Origin: Chromobotia macracanthus | Taxonomy: Eukaryota; Chordata; Actinopteri; Cypriniformes; Botiidae | NCBI GenBank assembly: GCA_036877525.1 | Contig: JAZGTH010000066.1 | Span: 6,236,001-6,300,000 of the forward strand | Direction: 5' to 3' | Length of the DNA: 64,000 nucleotides | Shown: in pieces, positions 55,501 through 64,000 of the stretch | How the letters are laid out: each line of letters opens with the position of its first letter | Numbering within the stretch: the stretch's first letter is position 1 | Notes under the pieces: generated by a model | Seen by the model: the letters and a program-made list of their open reading frames with translations, nothing else | What the model was told of the DNA's origin: nothing | Databases searched by the model: none | Position numbers and translations under genes: made by a program

Positions 55501-58500
55501 AGACAACCGCCTGAGTTTAAAGGAAATATAACTGCGTAATTGCACAAAGAACTTACTTGCAAGTTCAAAAAGGTCGGGCTCCTCTCTGGACAGTTTTTCT
55601 CGGGCAACATCCGCAATAGGCCCGAAAATGACCACTGGCCTCAGGAAACCAGCTGATCACACAGATCAAACAACAGAAGTTTAGGAATGACTTTTATTAT
55701 TATTTATCATTATTAATGATATTTATCCATTTCCTGTAGAAAACAATACTGGCACATATCAACACAAAGCTTAGCAACCGTGATGCTGTTGTAGGTGGTC
55801 ACCAAGGCTTTGCAATGCAGTTGCCATGGTGTTTTGAGAACAACATGGGGTTGCTGGCTGGTAGCTAGGTGGCTGCTTAATGGATAGTTATCAAAACAAC
55901 ATCGTGAAGTCTGTGATATTCTAATACCTAGATATGGCTCAGATCCCTCCTTCAATGCAACTCTGAGATCTCCTTACACTGAAATCAGCACAGCTTACAT
56001 TTTTGTATGTAAATGGGAAGTTATAATGTTTAATACTAAAGTTACGACCTTCCTTTAACCCCTAACTATGAACTATTTTATTGAAAAAAGCATTTGAAAT
56101 ATAGAAAGGGCCACTTAAACCATCAGGAAATAACCTGAAACTTGCGACTAGGTTAATTTTAAAAATAGATGATCAAATCAGATATAACCATGGCAACAAC
56201 AAACCAGGTCTATAAACAGAATAATCTGACCGTCGCTCAGCAGTAAGTACCTTCTCTGAGCACTACTCTCTCATAAGCAGGAAACTTGGTCTGGACAGGC
56301 TGAGCAGAAAGGTCCTCTCTACTTTTCCTTAGGTTCCTCTTGGAGCTACGAAGACCACGAAAACGCCAGAAATCAGCACGATCTCCTCCTGGGGTTTTTG
56401 GTAAAGTGTACTGCACGCTTGACAGCTGCTCAGCTCTGTATAAAACAGAATAAAGAGTTTTACACAAAGACACTTGAATGGATATTACACCAAACTTTTC
56501 TGACTACATGCAAACTACCGCCACTTGACCTCATTACCTGTTCTTGTTAGGGATGATGCCCCTCTCCACCTCCTGGTGGTTCTTCCCAATGCGGATGGCC
56601 AGCCAGGAGCCCAGCTTGCCATTGTAAAGGGTGTCAACAACTCGGAAGACCTCGCCCTTATTGAAGCTCAGGCCGTAAGGTGACTCCTTCTCATACTCAA
56701 AATGGGTCCTGATGTAGAACGAGTCTCCTACGTCCGACTCAACGATGCGCCGGTACACTGAGATTCAAAGAGACAGAGAATTCAATCATGACTTTTTCCG
56801 AATCAACAGCATAATGTTGAGTGGGACGTTAATTTAATTGGTTGGAATCATGTCAGGTTAATATTTTCAGCCCATGTGATCTCGGTTACATCAGAGAAGT
56901 TTATTATGGCAAGAAAACAAACATAACTGGTTAAATAAGAACAGTTCACAAACCCTACCATAAGCCTAGTTTTAACCTAACATTATCCCTAACCTAAAGC
57001 TAAAAATCTAATTGGTTGACAGGAATGTTGTTTCAACAAGGATGTGGTTCCAGGACCATGTCATACTTTTTGAAATCACATTCACATATTCTCACCATCT
57101 TTCTTTTTTTGAGCCAGGATGGTGACCTCCTCTCCTTTGGGCAGGTCCAGCAGAAACAGCACGGCCTCCTCACGGATGATATTTGCAAAGTCCACATTGT
57201 TTACCTGAGGGAAAGTTTAAAGAACAGCCATTGAAAACAAAAACAACCTAACGCCTTTACAAAGGAAGTTTAGTGACTCAGAGCAAAAGAACATTTCAAG
57301 AAAGGCATACAAGAAAGGCGTGTGAAACATTCCCAAAAGCCACACAGAGTGTGAATATGTTTGTCCGAGTTGTGGGTGGTGAGGGGAAAGTGACAAACAT
57401 TGTTCTAAATAAAAAAAAATGGGCAAAAAAAACAAAAAGGAAGCGAAAGAGGCAACGTTTGGCAATGAGGAGATGGAAACGTCACCAGGGAAACCATCCT
57501 GAGAAAGGGCAAGCATCTTCACACACGCTGAGGTTTAACAGCATTTATACAGCAGGAGAGGGATATTTTAAAAGCGGAAACAGCCATAAAACTAAGGCTG
57601 CCTTTAAAGAGCCCGTAAACGGAGGGTTATAAAAGCCGCAACGCCAAATCTTCCTCCACCCACAATCCTTTAAGAGCCCCACTTGAGTTATTCACCACAT
57701 GAGCTAAATGTCTAGCTGCTTGGCAACATCTTAGTGTTAAACTGCTGTGAACATCTATGACAACATGCAACAGTTTTAGTGAAAACCAAGCAGGTACCAA
57801 AATATAATGCAAAGTTTTATGTTATTTAATATACAAGTATTGATAGATAACACCTCAATTTTTTCACCCAATAATGTTGTGTAATTTTGTGAGTATGAAA
57901 ACAATTTATCAACGTGGCAATTTAAAAAAATGTCATGAATCATTAATGTGGGTAAGTCCCAAAATGCGCTTCTCATGTGGACATTACAACACTACATTTA
58001 CTTTTAACTTCATAATAATAATACTAAATTTAATAAATAAATACTATAAATGTAATAAATAACAGGATAATAATAAATATGCCATTCCAATATACCAATT
58101 ACTTGACAGTTAGTTAAGCTTACTTTGTCAATGGCCATGTCAATGCTCACCATAGTTGTGTTAAATATGGGCCTTTTAAAGTATCAACAGATTAAGTCCT
58201 GATAGAGAAAACCTAATTTCTAAAACAGTAATTTATCATCTGAGGTACACATATATACAGTATATCAAAGACAAACAACAATGTATAGAACATGAATATA
58301 TGCATAAATGTGACAAATGCGCTTTAAGGTGGTGGTCATGGAGTTTGATTTAGTTTTCTTAGTCTGTTTTAGATAAGTCTTCCTGAAGATTCTGGCTCTA
58401 ACCATGCTCTAACACACCTGCCTGTAATTTTCATATGAACACTAAGGCTGTTATTAGCTGGTTCAGGTGTGTTTTATTATGGTTGAATCTGTGCTTTGCA

Positions 58501-61500
58501 GGAACACGGATCTCCAGGAGCAAGACTGAATCCCTCGCCTTTACAGAGAGCAAAGAGAAAGCACTAAGGCAGCACGCTAAGTATTGGAACACAGCCAAAG
58601 TGTAATGTTGATGTAGTGTGATGTTTATGAAGTTTCTGCTGGAAGTTAGCGTCAGCTGTATGATAAAATTAAACAACTGCATTGAGAAGCATCTCACCCT
58701 GAGAATCTGGTCTCCCTCCTCCAAGCCTTCTTTAGCAGCAGGACTGTCCTCCAGTACACCCGCCACAAATATCCCAACGTCATTCCCACCAGCGAGCCTC
58801 AACCCAACGCTCTCTCCCTTCTTAAACTTCACCAGCTTCATGCTTGGCCTGGGGGTGGACACAAACGCCCCAAAATTGACATTTATTCACAGACCAAAAA
58901 CCTGGACTATCCCACGTGTTGTCTCCAAAATGTGGAATTTAAGAAAGTTGGCATCTGTACCGCAAGATGCTGTCATCGTGGGTGACACTGGGCACAGGTG
59001 CGTCTGCCGGGCTAACAGGCAGGTCCACATCGGGCTGACCGGGCTGGGCATACACAGGCTTGGGCTCTGAGGAGATCAGGACACAATTTAAATAAAGCAC
59101 ACAAGTGTGTCCCCCAGGAGGTTAAACAACACAGCAGGGCCGAGCAGGTGGGCAGACACTGTCATAAATGACAAACCCACACTGTGCATCAACACCTCTA
59201 CACACACACAGGCATTTGTGAGCTTAATAATTAAGTTTTTGTTCTAACGAGCGTCAACACACAAGACGTTTTGTCAGTCACATTTACCCACAGTAGCTCC
59301 ACCCACAATAAAATCTCATTGGTCTGAGCAAATGTATTTGCATTTTTTGAGTATAGACAGAAGCATTACCTGATTACAAGACTGTGTACGTGTATGTTCA
59401 TGTGTAGTGACCTCTGACCTGGCAGAGGGGGGAGCTGTTTCTCTTCTCTAGTTGCACTCTGCTCTTTCGGCATTTCCTCCACCATCTTAGCAGGTAGGGG
59501 AAGTGGTCCAGCCTTTGTGACCCTCTCCTCCTCACGACTCCTGTGGCTGTATGTGGACACAAGGACAGAGCAAAGCTATGAGAATCCAACATAGGAAATG
59601 ACATCAAACAGGGCTCACTGACTTTGGTCTGATAAGACTCAAACCACCAGACTTCCCAAATTCAATCTACTGACTGTTCTCCATTGTATAAAATATAATT
59701 ATCACTTTGTCAGTAGTAGTGATAAACAACAGTTTTATAAATTACTTGCAAACATATAATAAAAACAATCATGTAAAATACCACACTTTGTGTTTAAACT
59801 GGTTCACTGAAATGAACCTTCCGAATCACTAAAATGAATCAAGACTTTCTAAATTCACATACTAAAGGGGTGTTCACACTGATAATGACACTGAAAGTTG
59901 ATGACACTGATAATGACACTGAAAGTTGTTGATTTGAGGAAACATGCAGAATGTGTAAAAGTTATCAGTTTAACTATGCAAATGTACAGCAAGGCAACGT
60001 GCCGACTACCAATACAGCAGTCAGTGATGCACAGTGATGTCATCAGTGTGAACGCCCCTTGACTTTTATCTGCTGTACACAAAAGAACTGACTTTTATCA
60101 GTTCAGATATTTTGAACTTTTGTCCTAAAGCAAACACACATCAATAAATACTGTACACCTGCATCTCAGAACACGATAAATGGAATGGTAGAGTGTGAAA
60201 TGAAAAGACGAGCTTTGTGCTGTTCACGTAAAGCTCTTTGATGATTAATGCATGCTCTGCACCCAACAAGACACCCAAAAACAACACAGCTTTTCCACAC
60301 TATCAAGTCTAAGCACACAACCCATAAAACAGTGTTTACACTGAAAGACAAATGGGAGATGAGAGAGAGAGAGGATTGTGCAGCTAGGTATTCTTGAAGG
60401 TCACAGCTGTGTTTTGCTGTTCCTTTGTTAGACTATATTTAGCTCAGCCCATCTGATCTGGAGAAATTGAGGAGACAAAAACCGTAAGAGACTCCAGGTG
60501 CACTTCGAAGCGTTCTCCGTGAAGGCACTACAAAATCGGCATGCGGCCAAAGATGACGGGTCCAGCCCGTGACCTTTATCATCACGCTAAACAACAGCGC
60601 AAGACGTCTGTGGACTGCAGAATCACCCACCTCCATCGCTGCCACCACATGTGGTCCTGTTTTATTCATGACAATGACAAATATCCTTTCCAGCAATTAC
60701 AGTGTGGCTTAATAAAAAACGTTCAGCTGATGACATTGAGAATAAATGTGCGGTATAATGCACTACACCTCACAGTATTAAAGCCGTTGCGGTCTGCATT
60801 AGGGTCTTTATAGATCCTATGGTCCATAAAATGCACTAAAACAGGATAAAACTCTCAGTGCCTAAGGGCGACCCTTGCACAGCTAATAATTTGGCTTCAT
60901 TTAAAAAAAACTATAGTATCACTTTTTGGTGCTGGGGTTGTTTTGTTCAACAGGAAATGCTAGATGAGTGAAATTGGGAACACGCTAGAGCCAAAGGCAT
61001 GTGACCAGTTATAACAGAAAGAGGAAAACAGAAGGAGGAGCTCAGAGTAAGAGAAAAACAAATATTCCAATTCTTCTCTTACACAAGGGTTCGAACCTTA
61101 TGGCACGTACAAACTAGAGTGCATAACACACATCCTTTATTTGTACCATCACCTCCTCTATAATGTCCATTGAAGAACTCTGACCTTTTCTTATTATTAA
61201 ATTCTGAAAAGGTGCTTCTGGACCAAACAAATTTGACAACCTGTGGGTCTTAAACCAGGAAGCACTAGAACAAGTAAAAAAGTCCCCACTGGTTTTCAAA
61301 ACATTGATGGCATTTACACTGGAAGGTTGGCATTTACCTATTAATACTAGAAACACCTAATAACGCGCATTTAGTTAAATAGCATATGGCTTATAACGTA
61401 GTTTACAAAAAATCATATTCAGTTTAATAGTGTGTAGTTTAAAGTGTATTTGGAAATAAAGCATATTCAGTTCTGCTTTTGTTATTAATGGTATGAGCTT

Positions 61501-63916
61501 CTGCCTACACTGCAAACCACCAGCAAACAGAGGGGCAATTCTGACAGACAGTGTCCAAGTGTCCCCTTGCCAAGTTTTGGTGAAAACTGGCTCCTTTTCA
61601 GTGGAAAAGAGGTAAGACACAGCTGAGACCAATTGTGACAAACAAGACAGACAGAGCTAGATGATTTTGCATGACTAATGAGAGCGAATGGAGGCACATA
61701 CACTGTATGACACAGATGCATGCTGGGATTGAGCCGTACAAACCAACATATTTTATGCACCCAGGTTGGTTTGTTAAACTGCATTCTCTTAGCCAGAGCT
61801 CAGTGATGTTGAGATAATGAAATTATATAATGAAATGAACACATCAGTTCACGAAAGAACAAATTCATCACGAAAACCATATTTCCATACGCTGTCCACA
61901 GTCACACCACGCACGCATGGCGATTTACACCACTTCAGGAAGCGGCCACGTCACATGCTCTAGTGCAAAGCTCACGAAAGCATTAGTTTGGTTAGCTTTG
62001 ATTCTGATGCTCAGGACGCGCAGTTAACGGGACCCAAACACTTACACTGGCCGGGTTCTCTGAGTCGTCGGCCCTGTGGCCCTAATTCAAAACAAGAACC
62101 AGAAGTCAATGTAAACTCGTGAACCCAAACTTTCAAAGCAGAAAATCTGTAAAAAAAACGTGACCCTGGATCATATTTTTAATGGCGAAGTGTGTAATTT
62201 CTGCCCTGCTAGTGAAACTACTGATATATCGATATTATCTCAATATATGAATCATGACAGGTTAATTATGTGTATTTAGTTATTCAAGCTTGAAATTCAA
62301 GCTTGAGATTTGCTTAATATTATTTTTAGCCTGTTCACAATTTGACATTTTATGTTTTTATTTTATATTTTGCCTTCTCACAGACCTGCTCTGAATGGTC
62401 TAATTCTTCCCCAAAACATCCATGCACAAATTTTTACCAAAAATATAGAACACTGGCATCACAGCAGCAATGCTGTATCATGAGATAATTATTGCAATAT
62501 ACTAAAGTAACTTTTTTCCCATCTAGTCCCGCCTCAACCTCACGCTATTGGTTGAGCCAGAAGTTGACATGTTAAACATGTTATTAAACCTATCAATAAA
62601 AACACTTTAACTGGAATAGAAAAAGTGTTTTAACATGGAAAAATGACACTTTACCTTATGGGAATTTTTTAGGAAGATGAAATTACTCCTCTCTCATCCC
62701 TACCACTGACACATATTGCCTTATCTATCTAGGCCACTTCCAATTTACAGAAGGTTTTCGTCAAATTTTGCAGTCTAGTCTGAGAGTGAGGTTTTTCTGA
62801 GGGGGCCGACAGACAGCTATGCTTGTATCAGCACTGAGCAGGCCTGAAATTACTACTGGAGAAAGAGCGGTTAAATCTAACTCCATCCCTGAAAGTGATA
62901 TGAAAACAATACAGTCTGTTGAAGAGGAAATTTGTGTGGATAAAGGAAAACAAAAACAAAGAAAGTTGTTTGGAAGTTGAAAGGGAAAAAAAGAAGACAG
63001 GAAAGTAGGAAAAATATTTGGGAACTTTTTTGGAATTCCATTTAATTCAGCTTCAGGGAGTCGCAATCCGATTTCAAAACAATTCTTGATGCAATTTTTC
63101 AGCAGTAATATAGGAGAAAAATAATTTTGGAAAGACTTGTGATTGGTGAATAGTTTATTTCGTCCACCCCACATAAGTAAGGGACATAAAAACATCAGAC
63201 CTGCCATTGCTGATCTGTGGCGGTGAGTGTCTGGAGTGGTCCGATGGTTCGGAGTGACGGTCTGGAGAACGGGAACGACTGCTCTTTTTCCGGTCGTGGG
63301 AAGGGTTGGAATGATCGGAGGCCACGGAGTGGATGTCTGAAATGTCTAACAAACAGAACAATAATTCCACATCTCTTCATGTAATGTAACCACACTTACT
63401 ATGGGATTCCAGGTACAATGAAAGTGAATCCAAGATGTGTGTGCTGTACAGAGACTCTCTCACCGTCTCTATCAGAGGCGTTAGCTGAGGGAATACTGTC
63501 ATCTAGATCTGGGATATTGAGCAGCGTTGCTCTCTCATCTCTCTGCACCACCATCTTCAGCTTGCCCTTTGACCTCTCAATCAGCTTCTTAGCATCGATC
63601 AGGGACAGGTTCTCTGTCACTGTGCCGTTAATCTAGAAGAACATTCATGCATAACCACCAGCACAGCACTGATATATACAACACTGGAAGGAGAAAGTTC
63701 TTAAAAGGATAGTACACCAAAATATGAAATTCGGCAAATATGAAATTTGTCTCTTTAAAAACTCGGGACTCCCTCAGTTCTGCCTCTGCTCTCAGATATT
63801 CCTTTATCTTACCTTGAGCACCACATCTCCCTCCTGTATGTTTCCGTCCCGGGCCGCCAGGCTCTCTGGGGAAATGTCCTTTACAAAGATGTGGCTGGCC
63901 AGGCGAAGCCCATATT
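43567..63916 (-). CDS. tjp1: Tight junction protein 1 (ZO-1), PDZ2 to C-terminus (5' end beyond window)
   Basis: ZO-1 is the MAGUK scaffold linking claudins, occludin and JAMs to actin at tight junctions. Exons in transcript order: 63916-63813, 63632-63464, 63336-63201, (62081-62046 optional), 59546-59419, 59066-58961, 58848-58698, 57204-57096, 56757-56538, 56435-56251, 55652-55557, 55454-55372, 55218-55008, 54856-54756, 54207-53854, 53385-53149, 51170-50244, 49223-49132, 48101-47880, 47640-47501, 47081-46658, 44982-44765, 44482-44339, 43661-43567. About 1561 aa with all exons; all phases close. Domains in order: second half of PDZ2 (EYGLRLASHIFVK), PDZ3 (GLRLAGGNDVGIFVAG), SH3 (RTHFEYEKESPYGLSFNKGE), conserved U5, GUK (VIFGPIADVAREKL; no P-loop, as in inactive MAGUK kinases), acidic region, alpha exon, Pro-rich actin-binding region with a 6-Gln tract (51078-51095), FERKFESPKFNHNLL, ZU5 (IIIPQGAIPDSVEQEIYFKV), ending VLIDHF. 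Teleosts carry tjp1a and tjp1b; which this is cannot be told. Confidence 0.95.
45113..45256 (-). mobile_element. tRNA-derived SINE in tjp1 intron upstream of the ZU5 exons
   Basis: Read on the minus strand, a tRNA-like head (CTCAGCTAGTTAAG..., GGGTTCAGTTCTCAGGG) is followed by a tail containing AAGTCACTTTGGAAAATCC. Same family layout as 17221-17380 but more diverged. Confidence 0.6.
45437..45900 (+). repeat. Two related MITE-like fragments in a tjp1 intron
   Basis: TTTTTTTGACTGAAGAAA...ACAAATATCTTGATGACATGGGGGTGA (45474-45525) and TTTTTTTGACTGAAGAAA...CGTCTTGGATGACATGGGGTGAGTAAATTATCAGG (45802-45863) are two copies. The second runs on into GGTGGACATATCCTTTAAGG, a half-end of the palindromic MITE type. 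Confidence 0.6.
45904..46060 (+). repeat. Dispersed repeat shared with 58199-58375
   Basis: Shared ordered blocks: TTTCTAAAAYAGTAATTT, TCTGAGGTACA, ATATACAGTATAT, TGTGACAAATGC and AAGGTGGTGRTCATG. Both copies lie in tjp1 introns in the same orientation about 12.3 kb apart. Class unknown. Confidence 0.65.
49224..50243. other. tjp1 intron, 1.0 kb: no gene seen
   Basis: Mostly AT-rich. An 89-codon open frame at 49724-49993 begins with a hydrophobic stretch followed by Lys/Thr-rich sequence. It has no recognisable homology, no splice support and lies antisense in an intron, so I do not call it. Confidence 0.5.
52260..52799. mobile_element. hAT-type MITE with target-site duplication, tjp1 intron after the alpha exon
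   Basis: Ends AAGGGCTGGGCGA (left) and TCGCCCAACCCTG (right) are inverted copies agreeing at 11 of 13 positions. They are flanked by CTACAGAC (52252-52259) and CTACACAC (52800-52807), an 8-bp duplication with one mismatch, the size hAT transposases make. 540 bp, AT-rich, no transposase. Confidence 0.8.
53149..53385 (-). other. tjp1: ZO-1 alpha-domain exon (alternatively spliced in mammals)
   Basis: A 237-bp exon (79 codons) that keeps the frame if skipped; the mammalian alpha domain is 80 residues and is included or skipped by cell type. It encodes a Pro/Ala-rich stretch with TPQADSLNSPVP, matching SPQADSLRTP of the human alpha exon, and ends DPK before MYKKDLYS (human DPTK then VYRKD). The acceptor is CAGCAG, so the first Gln is optional. 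Confidence 0.8.
58199..58375 (+). repeat. Second copy of the 45904 dispersed repeat
   Basis: See the shared blocks listed for 45904-46060. This copy has an additional AGACAAACAACAATGTATAG segment in its middle. Confidence 0.6.
59865..60060. mobile_element. 196-bp inverted-repeat element with an internal 28-bp tandem duplication, tjp1 intron
   Basis: Ends AAGGGGTGTTCACACTGAT and ATCAGTGTGAACGCCCCTT are inverted copies (18 of 19). Inside, a 28-bp unit starting CACTGATAATGACACTGAAA is repeated at 59877-59904 and 59905-59932 with one difference. No ORF; no clear target duplication. Confidence 0.7.
60061..62045. other. Large tjp1 intron interval: no gene seen
   Basis: About 2 kb between the 59865 element and the candidate 36-bp exon. 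Several frames of 60-99 codons exist but none resembles a protein or has exon-like borders. No strong repeat ends were recognised. Confidence 0.5.
62046..62081 (-). other. tjp1: Candidate 36-bp cassette exon of tjp1
   Basis: On the minus strand a pyrimidine-rich tract and AATTAG acceptor precede 36 bp ending at a strong GTAAGTG donor. Inserted between exons 63336-63201 and 59546-59419 it preserves phase 2 and adds 12 residues (RATGPTTQRTRP region), without a stop, in the linker between PDZ2 and PDZ3. Skipping also keeps frame. No transcript evidence. Confidence 0.5.
62082..63200. other. tjp1 intron interval: no gene seen
   Basis: About 1.1 kb, AT-rich. Contains a short direct duplication (CAAGCTTGAAATTCAAGCTTGA near 62286) and a 148-codon antisense frame at 62761-63207 that partly overlaps the adjacent exon strand and has no recognisable domain. 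Confidence 0.5.
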
Positions 63917-64000
63917 CTGCTTACAGAGTAAAAAGCAGCAACACACACACACACATGCAATGTTAGCATAAGTTAGTCCTGAATATTTTTTCCCATAGGA

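Overview
This is a window of vertebrate nuclear DNA. It is intron-rich with GT-AG introns, has no operons, and carries (TA)n/(CA)n microsatellites, tRNA-derived SINEs and many short inverted-repeat elements. Proteins, intron phases and repeats fit a teleost fish. Several repeat families (the TTCACCCAAAAATG-type MITE, a V-SINE-like tail) point to a cyprinid or related ostariophysan; species is not determined. I assembled exons by hand from splice sites, reading phase and remembered human homologues. No alignment or database was run.

Layout: (1) 164-2572 (+), the last four coding exons of a P4-ATPase flippase, best called atp8b4. (2) 5150-8887 (-), complete galk2 (10 exons, 457 aa). (3) 9147-12316 (+), complete cops2 (13 exons, 443 aa), head-to-head with galk2 across a 259-bp shared promoter. 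(4) 13860-28747 (+), complete coding region of cep152 (28 coding exons, 1637 aa). (5) 30488-34448 and 35626-40993 (+), a tandem pair of slc27a2-like fatty-acid transporter/acyl-CoA synthetase genes (616 and 619 aa, 10 exons each, exons 2-10 identical in length). (6) 43567-63916 (-), the 3' part of tjp1 (ZO-1), 24 coding exons from inside PDZ2 to the C-terminal ZU5 domain; its 5' end lies beyond the right edge.

Gene content recalls human chromosome 15q (ATP8B4, GALK2, COPS2, CEP152, SLC27A2 at 15q21; TJP1 at 15q13). The genes do not form one pathway: lipid flipping, sugar phosphorylation, COP9 signalosome, centriole duplication, fatty-acid activation and tight junctions. I found no undescribed multi-gene system. 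The points most worth checking are a beta-TrCP-type DSGxxS motif at the very C-terminus of Cep152, a GC-AG intron in only one slc27a2 copy, a possible 36-bp in-frame cassette exon in tjp1, the retained ZO-1 alpha exon with a CAGCAG tandem acceptor, the galk2/cops2 bidirectional promoter, and a set of MITE-like elements with visible terminal repeats.
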